A stretch of DNA of 64,000 nucleotides from Flagellimonas amoyensis (GTDB taxonomy: Bacteria > Bacteroidota > Bacteroidia > Flavobacteriales > Flavobacteriaceae). Every line of letters starts with the position of its first letter. Within the stretch, counting starts at the first letter, position 1. Below the pieces are notes generated by a model. It saw nothing but the letters and a program-made list of their open reading frames with translations, was not told where the DNA came from and made no database searches. Shown here piece after piece: positions 42,093 through 50,427 of the stretch. Where the stretch lies: assembly GCF_003058265.1 (NCBI RefSeq), contig NZ_QBUK01000004.1, positions 62,001 to 126,000 of the forward strand, written 5' to 3'. The translations under genes were made by a program, and so were the position numbers.

Positions 42093-44057
42093 TTACACGT
42101 TCACTTTTAGCTCCACCTTGGTGCCTTTGCCCAGCACACTGGTCTGTTTAAAATCGATGCCCGCTTTTTCGGCACGGTTGCGCATGATCTGGAGACCGTT
42201 CCCTATTGACTCCTTTGTGGTATCGAACCCTTGCCCAAAATCCTCGATCACTATACCCACTTGATTCTCCTGTTCCGTAAAAGTCACAACAATTTCTGTA
42301 CTGCCCGAATGTTTCACTGCATTGTTTACGGATTCTTGGATGATGCGGAACAGGTTCATCCCCACAAAGGCATTGAGCACCTTGTCAGAAGGATTCCCTT
42401 CCGTTCGCACCAATATCTTATCGTCCATGGCCTCGTGGACCGTCGCAGCCAATTGTTGGGTGCGCTCCTTGATATCCTCCAAGCCAATCTCGTCCTTGTT
42501 CATGGCCCAAATCGTATCCCGAAGTTCCGAGATGGTCACCAAGGAAAATTGTTTCATTTGGGTGAGCTTTTCCATAAGGAAAACCTCCCCCTTATCGATT
42601 CCCCGTTTGGCCGAATCGGTGATGGAGGTCAAATAGGTAAGCTGCGAACCGATATTATCGTGTAGGTCGCGGGCAATGCGGATACGCTGTTCTTTCAGGT
42701 TCTCCTGTGCCTTGGCTTCGGCCATGACCTTTTCCAGAGCTGTCTCCCTCGCCATGTTCCTTGCTTTTATTTTTTGCTCCCGAAACACCACAAAACCTAC
42801 GATCAACAGTATTGCCAAAAGACCGCCGCTGCCCATCAGCATATTGTTGCGCTTTTTTATGGACAGTTCGCTTTCGACCAGTTCATTCTGTTGGCGAAGG
42901 ATCTCGTTCTCTTTTTGTTCGGTCTCATACTTTTCCTTTAGGTTGAGCATTTCCCGTGCTTTTTCCGAAAAATAGAGACTGTCCCTTGCCGCTTTGTGCT
43001 TTTGATGATACTCATATGCCTTTTTGAAATCTGGCTTTTCTTCATAGATCAACGACAAAGTCTTGGAAAGCACATCAATGCCTGGTAGAAATTCGATTTG
43101 CTCCGCTTCCGCATAGGTAGCCAAGGCCAATTCTTCGGCCCTGTTTACTTTTCCCTGTTTGAGGTATATATTGGCCAAATCATTTTTTAAGGAAATCTGG
43201 GCCAAACGCTCTCCCCTTTCTTCTTGAAGGCTAATGGCCTGACCATAATAAAGTTCCGCAGCATCAAAATTCCCAAGTCCCCAACTGGCCAAGGCTAAAC
43301 TTGTAAAAGAATAGGCCTGATCAAGCCTTGCCCCAATGGTCTTATAACCTTCTAGCGATTTTCTCGCATACTCATAGGCCTGATCATATTGCTTTTTATC
43401 AAGATAGGATCCGGCCACATTATTATAGCTCATCGCCACAAAATAATCGTTCCCGATCTTTTGGTACATATCCAATGCCTTTAGGTAGTATTCCAAAGAC
43501 AGGTTTGGTTCTTGGATCAACTTGTACCTGTTTCCCAGATTCAAATAGGAACCGGCGATCCAAATACTATCCTTACCCTCAATAAAGCTCTCCAAGGCCT
43601 TGAACTGATAATCTACAGCAGTATCAAATTCAGTAAGGGCCTCATAAGCATTGGACATGTTGGTATACAGACTTCCCAACACATAGTGTTCCTTTGAATT
43701 TTCCAAAATGGGCTTGGCCTTCATGTGATACTCCAATGCTTCTTTAGGTCTTCCAGCATCCCATGAAAGAATACCATATACCATCCAAATCCTTGCCCGA
43801 TAATAATCGTCATCCAGCGCATCTGCTTCCTTAAAAGCCAAGTCCACATAATATCTGGTACTGTCCACATTTATGGACCGAAACTTCATTCCGACGTCCT
43901 TAAGGGCCAGCACTTTTTCCCCACCCTCTTTTTTGGCCACAGCGTCTTTGAGCATTTTGAGCTCTTCCTCCACGGTTTGGGCACTCAGTGTGGTATGGAA
44001 CATCCCTGACAGCACCAATACCGTCAAGGATGTAATAAGTTTTTTTATCGAAGACAT
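42093..44057 (-). CDS. TPR-containing sensor histidine kinase (HisKA_3/NarX type)
   Basis: Predicted 654 residues. A Sec signal peptide (about 1-26) puts a TPR solenoid (about residues 40-370, with repeats such as AGSYLNLGNRYK and AMSYNNVAGSYLDK) in the periplasm. A coiled stretch (about 370-400) and one membrane helix (MLMGSGGLLAILLIVGFVVF) follow. The cytoplasmic part has the HisKA_3 motif RIARDLHDNIGSQLTYL with His near residue 464 and an ATPase domain (VNNAVKHSGSTEIVV, IVIEDFGQGFD, GNGLQIMRNRAEKAG). It should sense a periplasmic peptide or protein through the TPRs and phosphorylate the regulator encoded downstream. Starts 51 bp after the secreted-protein gene. Confidence 0.93.
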   Translation of the reverse strand: MSSIKKLITSLTVLVLSGMFHTTLSAQTVEEELKMLKDAVAKKEGGEKVLALKDVGMKFRSINVDSTRYYVDLAFKEADALDDDYYRARIWMVYGILSWDAGRPKEALEYHMKAKPILENSKEHYVLGSLYTNMSNAYEALTEFDTAVDYQFKALESFIEGKDSIWIAGSYLNLGNRYKLIQEPNLSLEYYLKALDMYQKIGNDYFVAMSYNNVAGSYLDKKQYDQAYEYARKSLEGYKTIGARLDQAYSFTSLALASWGLGNFDAAELYYGQAISLQEERGERLAQISLKNDLANIYLKQGKVNRAEELALATYAEAEQIEFLPGIDVLSKTLSLIYEEKPDFKKAYEYHQKHKAARDSLYFSEKAREMLNLKEKYETEQKENEILRQQNELVESELSIKKRNNMLMGSGGLLAILLIVGFVVFREQKIKARNMARETALEKVMAEAKAQENLKEQRIRIARDLHDNIGSQLTYLTSITDSAKRGIDKGEVFLMEKLTQMKQFSLVTISELRDTIWAMNKDEIGLEDIKERTQQLAATVHEAMDDKILVRTEGNPSDKVLNAFVGMNLFRIIQESVNNAVKHSGSTEIVVTFTEQENQVGIVIEDFGQGFDTTKESIGNGLQIMRNRAEKAGIDFKQTSVLGKGTKVELKVNV

Positions 44058-44108
44058 TTTCTAAAAATAGATAATTTTTTGGGCCTTATGACGCTTATCC
44101 TTTCAAAA

Positions 44109-45107
44109 TTAATCGGCCTTGTCCGCCAGTTTTTCCACAACGGCATCCAAATAGGCATTCATCCCTTTTTCGGCACCTTCCAAATATTTTTTGGGATCAC
44201 ACTTTACCGTGGAAAAATTGGATTTTTCCAAATGTTCCACACTCCATACCTGAAGCACGCCCATATCGGTTCCCATTTTGTCCCTATCCGGGGTTTGGGC
44301 CACATCAAATTTTTGCCGTTCCATCACACCGGAGACTTCCACTCCTCCCCTAGGGACAAAGTTGCCCATATCGAACCTGATGTTGCTTTCCTCACTGATC
44401 ACAAAAGTGGTCTCTGCCTTTACCCTTGCATTTCCGGCATGTCGGTTCAATGTTCTGGACACCTCGCTTTGGCTATCCTCAAAAACGTTGACCACAAGAA
44501 CAACCTTGTTGAAGATGAAATCGGTTTTCTGGTTCACCACTTTGTTTTCGGTGTTACCTGCATAATCGGCAAAGCCTGCAAGGGGTATCGCATCTTTCCC
44601 CATGGTCCTGAACGGCACTACAAATTTTTGGGTGGTAGGCCTTGTAAGGATGATCCCAAACTCCTTTCCTCTTTCCGGACCTTGGCCCGCGGTGAGTTCC
44701 CATCTGCTCTCACGATTCTTTTCATAAGCTTTGTGGTTCCAGAGTTCTTCGATAGATGCAATCTCAAAACCTTTGGATTTCAAATCGGCCACATAGTCCT
44801 GATAGAGTTGATCCGTCAATTTTTGAAGGTCATTGGGATCAAGCCCTTCCAAGACCAACGTAAGGGACGCCTTTGCATCTCCCTTGAGTCCTCCCCTCCA
44901 CAGTTTGCCCCCTTTTTTGGAGTCTTCCAAACTAAGGGCCGTTTGATAATTGACCTGAAAATCAGAAATCATCACCTTTTTGGGACTTTTTCTATAGCTG
45001 AGATTGGCAGGACCAAGGGTCTTTATCTTTACTTCACCCACAGTTTGGGCAGATACGGAAAGGATGGTAAATAGGATCAGTACCATCGAAAAAGCTATTT
45101 TCTTCAT
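44109..45107 (-). CDS. Unrecognised secreted protein at the head of the two-component operon
   Basis: Predicted 332 residues with a Sec signal peptide (MKKIAFSMVLILFTILSVSAQ) and no lipobox. The mature part begins with VGEVKIKTLGPANLSYRKS followed by KVMISDFQVNYQ, a pattern faintly like CsgG-fold proteins; no family is claimed. It is the first gene of the operon containing the TPR kinase and response regulator and has the palindrome-linked promoter directly in front, so it is both regulated by and likely an accessory (ligand or sensor partner) of the two-component system. Periplasmic. Confidence 0.7.
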   Translation of the reverse strand: MKKIAFSMVLILFTILSVSAQTVGEVKIKTLGPANLSYRKSPKKVMISDFQVNYQTALSLEDSKKGGKLWRGGLKGDAKASLTLVLEGLDPNDLQKLTDQLYQDYVADLKSKGFEIASIEELWNHKAYEKNRESRWELTAGQGPERGKEFGIILTRPTTQKFVVPFRTMGKDAIPLAGFADYAGNTENKVVNQKTDFIFNKVVLVVNVFEDSQSEVSRTLNRHAGNARVKAETTFVISEESNIRFDMGNFVPRGGVEVSGVMERQKFDVAQTPDRDKMGTDMGVLQVWSVEHLEKSNFSTVKCDPKKYLEGAEKGMNAYLDAVVEKLADKAD

Positions 45108-45144
45108 TTGTTTTTAAAGTTTGGATTGATATTTCATAGTAAAG

Positions 45145-45175
45145 CAAACATAGACCCGAACCCTTTGGCAATCAA
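45145..45175 (-). promoter_or_regulatory. Promoter of the secreted protein-kinase-regulator operon
   Basis: On the minus strand TTG (45175-45173), exactly 20 nt, then TATGTTTG (45152-45145), matching the Bacteroidota consensus TTG-N17..23-TAnnTTTG. The start codon lies 37 bp downstream. The same 20-nt spacing and contiguity with a palindrome are seen at 50265-50311. Confidence 0.75.
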
Positions 45176-45191
45176 TACGGCAATTGCCGTA
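45176..45191. promoter_or_regulatory. Perfect 16-bp palindrome, candidate NarL-type operator A
   Basis: TACGGCAATTGCCGTA is a perfect palindrome of the 7-2-7 form TACGGCA-AT-TGCCGTA, the geometry used by NarL-family regulators. It directly abuts the -33 TTG of the promoter, centred near -44 relative to the expected start, as for class II activation. The twin site is at 50296-50311. Confidence 0.78.
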
Positions 45192-45213
45192 AAGTGCCCC
45201 CATCTCCTTCTGA

Positions 45214-45552
45214 TCAGACATCAAAATAAAAATAGCCGAGGAGGCCCATACCGCATGCGGCACAGATCAATATGGCATTGATGCGGCGTAGCTTCGGGTT
45301 CAGGTCCTTGGACTTGGCATATCCCTGCAGACCGATGGCCAACAACAATACCGGCAAACTGATATACAGGTTAAAGAGATAGAACCACAACCAGCCGGTG
45401 CAAAACGCCCAAGTGGCCAAAGCAGAGGTCAACGGGGGAATATAACGATCTATGCGCCCCACCGATTCGTCCGGAAAACGGAAATACAGAAAGGTGGAAA
45501 GCAGCACCATTGGCCCGATCAATGCAATCAATAAAAAAACAATCCCCATCAT
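45214..45552 (-). CDS. Small four-helix membrane protein of the CHAT operon
   Basis: Predicted 112 residues with about four hydrophobic segments (VFLLIALIGPMVLLSTFLYF, LATWAFCTGWLWFYLFNLYI, PVLLLAIGLQG, AILICAACGMGLLGYFYF). No family recognised. It is the last gene of the operon that starts at 50237, 25 bp after the preceding membrane-protein gene, and ends just before operator A. Inner membrane. Confidence 0.7.
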   Translation of the reverse strand: MMGIVFLLIALIGPMVLLSTFLYFRFPDESVGRIDRYIPPLTSALATWAFCTGWLWFYLFNLYISLPVLLLAIGLQGYAKSKDLNPKLRRINAILICAACGMGLLGYFYFDV

Positions 45553-45577
45553 AAGTCATCGGTTTGGTGGTAGGGCA

Positions 45578-46591
45578 CTATACCAGGTAAAATTCTTCTT
45601 GGTCCATGGTCAACAGGCTAATGGGCATATTTCCATATTGCGTCATGAAAATGGTGATGCCGTCTCCCACGGAAAGCTTGTCGTACAGCACTGTATTCAC
45701 CTTAATTGTTCCTTGGGTAGTCCGTATGCTGTTCGAGTTGGACCTTCGGTTGGAGGTGATGGTTAGCTTGTCCTCCACCAATGCGGCCACTCCTTTTTTA
45801 TGGGCACTGAATTTATTTCTTCGGTAATTTCTATGGACCCTATAAAGTTGAAAAGCCTGATATAAGGGAACCGCCCAAAGTGGAAAAAGAAATACTGCAA
45901 AACCCCAAAAACCGCTGATCAACAATAAAATACCTATGGAAACAAACGGAGCGGCCAGGAATAAACGTCTTTTCAACGCTGCGTACCAAATTCTTTTAAG
46001 GGCCTCAAAATCTTTTTGGGCATAGCGGGTATGTGGAATCCGTTTTTCAAGAAACCTATCCGTATCCGTACGGGGAAGGGGGTCATTTGTTGCATCGGAC
46101 CGGGAAAGAATATCGAGCTTGAGCGTCCTTTTGGATTTGGGTGCCCGGTCCATCACCACATCCATCCCCACTTTTACCTGGGTATATTCCCTGTAGTCCA
46201 CCGAAAACTCCTTATCATCCAGATACAGATAATACTGTCTGGTGGTCCTCGTTTTCCCTCCTGCTCCCGATCCACCACCCGTGGTCTGTATGTTGAGTCT
46301 TTTGTCCGTTACCCTCCCTGAGATGCGATGTTTTATCCCGCGCCGCAGATCGATGGCGGTGGTGCCGATCATATAGGCGATGACGCCAAAAAAGAACAGG
46401 CAAAAACCGATGAACACATACATCACCACGGTATCCCCTACAAAACTGTTCTTGAAATCCTTGAACACAAAGGAAATGAACAACAGAAACATCCCGATCA
46501 CCACCACAGGGAACGCCAACATGGCGAACAGCTGTTGTCTGAGTTTTTTGATGTCGGCAGGTTCTAGGGGTAAATGCTCCTTTACTGGCAT
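45578..46591 (-). CDS. Internally duplicated membrane protein of the CHAT operon
   Basis: Predicted 337 residues from ATG 46591; a longer frame reaching into the CHAT gene is rejected because the chosen start leaves a clean 25-bp gap. Architecture: helix pair (LFAMLAFPVVVIGMFLLFISF, VVMYVFIGFCLFFFGVIAYM), soluble beta-rich part with a Gly-rich loop (TGGGSGAGGKTRTTRQYYLYL), a second helix pair (LFLAAPFVSIGILLLISGF, FAVFLFPLWAVPLY), and a second beta-rich part (SNSIRTTQGTIKV to the end). The two soluble parts look alike, so the gene seems to be an internal duplication. Function unknown. Probably a membrane partner of the CHAT protein. Confidence 0.72.
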   Translation of the reverse strand: MPVKEHLPLEPADIKKLRQQLFAMLAFPVVVIGMFLLFISFVFKDFKNSFVGDTVVMYVFIGFCLFFFGVIAYMIGTTAIDLRRGIKHRISGRVTDKRLNIQTTGGGSGAGGKTRTTRQYYLYLDDKEFSVDYREYTQVKVGMDVVMDRAPKSKRTLKLDILSRSDATNDPLPRTDTDRFLEKRIPHTRYAQKDFEALKRIWYAALKRRLFLAAPFVSIGILLLISGFWGFAVFLFPLWAVPLYQAFQLYRVHRNYRRNKFSAHKKGVAALVEDKLTITSNRRSNSNSIRTTQGTIKVNTVLYDKLSVGDGITIFMTQYGNMPISLLTMDQEEFYLV

Positions 46592-46616
46592 GGAAATAGG
46601 TCTTTGCAGAATGATA

Positions 46617-49478
46617 TCAATACCCGGTATAGATGAAGGGTGCCCAGAAATAAGGGTGGGTCTGGTCCCCATAAACCCCTGCAATAAAATTGCGCTTCAC
46701 TTGCGCCAAGGCTGCGGATGTGGCCATGCTCTTGTTGAACATCCTATCATAGAGTTCCACACTCAAAAACATGGTTCCTGAATCGCTCACGCTCCACAGG
46801 GAAGTCAAGGTGCTGCTCACCCCTGCATTGAAAAGGGCCTGATTGAGTCCCTTGATACCATCGCCCGGCGATTCAATGCCCAAGGCGGTCTGGCAGGCGC
46901 TCAGCATCACAAAATCGATGGGAAGGTTCAGTTTTTCCACTTCGCCCACGACCAACATACCATCTTCCCCATCCACAGGTGTGGGTTTCACCGTCATGGC
47001 GAAGGCGCTCAAATCAAACACATAAGGGTGTACACTGGCATGACTGGAAAGATGGAGCGCCCTATACTTGCCCAGTTCGTTGTCCCGGCTCATCCTCTTG
47101 AGTTCGTTCTCGGTCATCATCTCATCAAGGCGGGTATCTGTAAGTGGCACCTTTTTCTGAATCAACACCACTTCATGTCTTCCCCCCTCCAAAAAGCCCA
47201 TGGGCTCATCACTTTGAAAAGTGGCAAAGGCATAGTCCAAAGGCAGCCCTTTTTCTAGATCTTCCCGCACTCGGTACCGCAGCTTTTCAAGGTCGCCGAT
47301 GGAACTTAAAGGTGCCTTGGGAGCTGAATGTAGAGCATAGGTGGCACCACCAAAGGCCAAAACATTTTTCTCGAACTTCTTTTTGGGCTGTTTCCTGAGG
47401 CTGTACAACAAAGAGGCATTTGGAATGTAACCCATCTCGAAACGCTCGGCCAGGTAACGGCCCTGACCATCGATCAACGCATCAAAAGGAATGGTGCCTG
47501 TCAATCCTTCTGGACTGATGGTGAGTTTGGTAATGCCCTGCAATTTATCCTCCAATCCATCTATAAAAGTGTTATAGAATCGGCGGAGCAGGTCCGGCAT
47601 CTTCTCTTTTTGAAAGTACACATACTGCCCATCCACCACCTTGGCCTCCATATGTTTGCGAAGGTATTGGGTCATCAGTTTGAATTCTCCTAGAGCAAAC
47701 ATGCCGGGCTTTCTCGCTTTCGTCCCGTTCAGATAATCCAAATTGGGTTGGCGAAATTCGTTCTTGGCCATTTCCTTTTCCAGTTCGATGAGTTCCTTGT
47801 CATCCGACAACAAATCTGCAAAGGCTCCGGCGGATCTGTTGTATTTTACGGTGACGTCATTCTTGCGTACCAAACACATCAGATAGGTGCCTTCGTAGGT
47901 GGTTCCTTTGGAAACATCGATAAAGGACAGGTAGGCCTCATTAGCTCCCAGAACGGCCTGAAGTTCTTTCAATGGAAGTTGTTTTATAGTGCTCCTTTTA
48001 TCGTTCAAAAGGGAATAGGACCGGTTGGATTCGATAACGTCATAGATCTTATCGAACTGTTGGGTCTCATAATAGGAGGCCGCCAGCATTCCATTGATTC
48101 GTTGAAATTTATCCAAATAACCCCTTTGGGCCAAGATGGACAATCCTTCCAACACCTTGACTTCTTCTTCCCTGGCTTTTTCAAATTGTTTGGTGGCTTC
48201 CGCATAGTTTTTCATCTCCATCAACCGAACACCATCATTATAGGCATTTCCCGTTAAGGCCACGGCTCCCTCACCAAGAATATTTTCCGTGGTGGAGAGG
48301 CCGTTCGTCACAAAAGATGTATAAGGTTGATTTCCCATTCCAGGAATTTTTAGGAACTCCTGGGCCTTTTTGCGTATGGCCTTGCCTTTTTCCACATCTT
48401 TGTTGAAGGCATAGGCACGCAGCAACACATAATAGGCTTCGGCCACATATTCGGGCGATTTCAGCTTTGGCAACAGATTGACGTAGCCATCTGCAATTTT
48501 GGCCGCCTCGTCATATTTTTGCTGCTCGGTAAGCGCCATCACCGTATAGAAATAGGTTTTTGCCAACGTGGCCGTGGAAGGTGCCTTGCCTTTGAGCTGA
48601 TCGATCATGAAACTACTGGAGGCCAATACCCGATCCCATCTTTTGAGGGCGGCCTGCACGCGGGCCAATCTTAAAAATGCCCTGTAGCGTGATCCCAACA
48701 AATAGTTGTTTTGGTCAAAAACGATCTTTTCCAGATGGGGCTCCAATTTCTGCCCGAAGGAAAAATTGACCTTCTCCGACAACTGGGCCATATAGGTCAG
48801 GGCATCGACATATAATGCCCTCGAGATTTTCCCCTCTTCCACCATTTTTCCGGCATTTACCCAATCGGCCAGTATTTTTTCTGCGGTCGCATTCTGGGCA
48901 ATACCTTCATAGGTGGCGCCTAGACTTGAGCCCAGGCTTTCAAAAGTGGCCTTGGCCCGAACCATGCTCTGTTCTTCATAGTTGGAAAGCATTTCCTTGG
49001 CCCTTTGTACCGTTCCCAATAAGTGGGGATAATTGGCCAAAGAGTTCACATAACCGCTCAATGCCTGTTTGTCCCGTTGCATGGTTGCCTGATCTTGGCC
49101 CACGGTCTGCATGTTTTCCAAAAAGAGTTTGGCCTCAGTTGACCTATTGGCAAATATGGCATACATAAATCCATCGAAACCGGTCTCAGGATTGTAGCTG
49201 TCAAAGGCCATCGCCCATTTCGAGAACATTACCGCATCGTCAGGTTTGTTGCTGCCGTATAGGGCACTGGCCACCCAACCAAAGGCTTTGGAATTTTCAG
49301 GGTAGGTTTCCAACAGTTCCCCTGCGGATACCAACCGTGCATTGGTATTCTTTGACCTGCCTGCTTCCAAAAAGGCAGCATAGCTGGGATGTGATTTGGG
49401 ATCGTTCGGTGGGATGGTCACTTGTGACCAACTTAGGGCATGGGCGCAAAGGAACGCCACCAATATAAAGTTTCGCAT
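46617..49478 (-). CDS. Secreted TPR-CHAT (caspase-like) protein
   Basis: Predicted 953 residues. A Sec signal peptide (MRNFILVAFLCAHALSWSQ) indicates export. Residues about 30-500 are TPR-like helices (for example AYNDGVRLMEMKNYAEATKQFEKA). A C-terminal CHAT domain (about 600-953) has the caspase-like dyad in RALHLSSHASVHPY (His near 813) and FVMLSACQTALG (Cys near 862), ending YFWAPFIYTGY as is typical of the family. CHAT proteins are clan CD cysteine proteases or scaffolds; both dyad residues are present, so activity is possible. It is the second gene of the operon led by the MORN-like protein and controlled by operator B. Confidence 0.92.
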   Translation of the reverse strand: MRNFILVAFLCAHALSWSQVTIPPNDPKSHPSYAAFLEAGRSKNTNARLVSAGELLETYPENSKAFGWVASALYGSNKPDDAVMFSKWAMAFDSYNPETGFDGFMYAIFANRSTEAKLFLENMQTVGQDQATMQRDKQALSGYVNSLANYPHLLGTVQRAKEMLSNYEEQSMVRAKATFESLGSSLGATYEGIAQNATAEKILADWVNAGKMVEEGKISRALYVDALTYMAQLSEKVNFSFGQKLEPHLEKIVFDQNNYLLGSRYRAFLRLARVQAALKRWDRVLASSSFMIDQLKGKAPSTATLAKTYFYTVMALTEQQKYDEAAKIADGYVNLLPKLKSPEYVAEAYYVLLRAYAFNKDVEKGKAIRKKAQEFLKIPGMGNQPYTSFVTNGLSTTENILGEGAVALTGNAYNDGVRLMEMKNYAEATKQFEKAREEEVKVLEGLSILAQRGYLDKFQRINGMLAASYYETQQFDKIYDVIESNRSYSLLNDKRSTIKQLPLKELQAVLGANEAYLSFIDVSKGTTYEGTYLMCLVRKNDVTVKYNRSAGAFADLLSDDKELIELEKEMAKNEFRQPNLDYLNGTKARKPGMFALGEFKLMTQYLRKHMEAKVVDGQYVYFQKEKMPDLLRRFYNTFIDGLEDKLQGITKLTISPEGLTGTIPFDALIDGQGRYLAERFEMGYIPNASLLYSLRKQPKKKFEKNVLAFGGATYALHSAPKAPLSSIGDLEKLRYRVREDLEKGLPLDYAFATFQSDEPMGFLEGGRHEVVLIQKKVPLTDTRLDEMMTENELKRMSRDNELGKYRALHLSSHASVHPYVFDLSAFAMTVKPTPVDGEDGMLVVGEVEKLNLPIDFVMLSACQTALGIESPGDGIKGLNQALFNAGVSSTLTSLWSVSDSGTMFLSVELYDRMFNKSMATSAALAQVKRNFIAGVYGDQTHPYFWAPFIYTGY

Positions 49479-49508
49479 GGTATGCTTTTAAAGTGATGTT
49501 TGGAAAGA

Positions 49509-50237
49509 CTATAAAGATGTTGTCAATTGACCGTCCTTGTAGATGGCGGCCTCGTGGGTGTTGTTCTGGTTCTTTTTGAGGTATTGCCCGCTTATGGTGC
49601 CATTTTGCATTTGCATGATTTCCTTGCTTCCATCAAAATGCCAAATCATTTGGAGGCCATCCATGGTTCCTTCACGGTATTCCGCAAAGATTATCTTGTT
49701 TGCGGACATCAAAAATTCCATGGTCATCCCGTTCTTTTGTCCATTTTTCCAATTGCTGTAAACGGCATCGTTGCCATTGACCTTGACTCCGTTGCCATTT
49801 TCGCAGTTGCCCATCACACATGGTGAAATGCCTGTGGTCACCAATGGACTGTTGCTGACATGTTTGTCATTTTGGTAATCCCTGAAGTCATAGCCTGCTT
49901 TGTTCCTGATCACATGCAATCCTTCCCGTTTTCCATCCACGAACAACCCAAAGGCATACATATTTCCTTCGCTCTCATAACTGAAGAAACCTTCTTTCTT
50001 TCCATTTTTGAACTTGCCCCAATACTTGCCAAAGTCCCCGGTCTGATTTCCTATTCCCTGCAAAAGCTGATTTTCGTGGAAACCGACCTGATAGCCAGTT
50101 TCCTTGTTGCCTTCCGAAAGTGTTGCAAAACCATATCCGTTTTCGCAATCGCCTTTGACACATTTTATGCTTTGTTGGGCAGATGTGGCGAAGGTTGAAA
50201 GCGCTACAAAGGCCAAGATCAATTTCAATTTTCCCAT
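49509..50237 (-). CDS. Secreted MORN-repeat-like protein
   Basis: Predicted 242 residues from ATG 50237 (MGKLKLILAFVALSTFATSAQQ), which gives a signal peptide; an upstream in-frame ATG at 50267 is too close to the -7 element. Two Cys-Gly segments (CVKGDCENGYGFA and CVMGNCENGNGVK) precede MORN-like strands such as YWGKFKNGKKEGFFSYESEG and GLFVDGKREGLHVI, YSNWKNGQKNG. This is the Bacteroidota variant of MORN repeats, which form elongated beta-sheets that bind membranes or proteins. First gene of the CHAT operon, 30 bp before it. Confidence 0.82.
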   Translation of the reverse strand: MGKLKLILAFVALSTFATSAQQSIKCVKGDCENGYGFATLSEGNKETGYQVGFHENQLLQGIGNQTGDFGKYWGKFKNGKKEGFFSYESEGNMYAFGLFVDGKREGLHVIRNKAGYDFRDYQNDKHVSNSPLVTTGISPCVMGNCENGNGVKVNGNDAVYSNWKNGQKNGMTMEFLMSANKIIFAEYREGTMDGLQMIWHFDGSKEIMQMQNGTISGQYLKKNQNNTHEAAIYKDGQLTTSL

Positions 50238-50264
50238 GGTATCGGTTGTTAAATGGTTATTGCA

Positions 50265-50295
50265 CAAACCTAATGGGAAATGGGAAGTGGCTCAA
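50265..50295 (-). promoter_or_regulatory. Promoter of the MORN-CHAT operon
   Basis: On the minus strand TTG (50295-50293), 20 nt, then TAGGTTTG (50272-50265), an exact TAnnTTTG match. The start codon is 27 bp downstream. Architecture is identical to the promoter at 45145-45175. Confidence 0.75.
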
Positions 50296-50311
50296 TACGG
50301 CAATTGACGTA
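50296..50311. promoter_or_regulatory. 16-bp palindrome, candidate NarL-type operator B
   Basis: TACGGCAATTGACGTA differs by one base from the perfect palindrome at 45176-45191 and, like it, is directly followed on the minus strand by the -33 TTG. The shared element runs to TCAATACGGCAATTG on the plus strand. It is the probable binding site for the response regulator encoded at 41420-42076. Confidence 0.76.
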
Positions 50312-50365
50312 TATCTGTTGGACAACTTCTTTCCGAAGAAATGGAAATAGGAATACGAAACACAT

Positions 50366-50398
50366 AAAAACAAAACAGCCGATAGTTTATATCGGCTG
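50366..50398 (-). terminator. Strong rho-independent terminator of the glp operon
   Basis: CAGCCGATA (50376-50384) and TATCGGCTG (50390-50398) form a perfect 9-bp stem with a 5-nt loop, followed on the minus strand by TTTTGTTTTT. It is 30 bp beyond the glpF stop and insulates the glp genes from the CHAT operon. Confidence 0.88.
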
Positions 50399-50427
50399 AA
50401 TTTGATTCAAATAATAATGTGTTATGC

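Noticed and set aside
44079..45074. 331-codon open frame on the plus strand opposite the secreted-protein gene
   Set aside because: The minus-strand gene has a proper signal peptide, operon spacing and a promoter with operator; the plus-strand frame has none of these.
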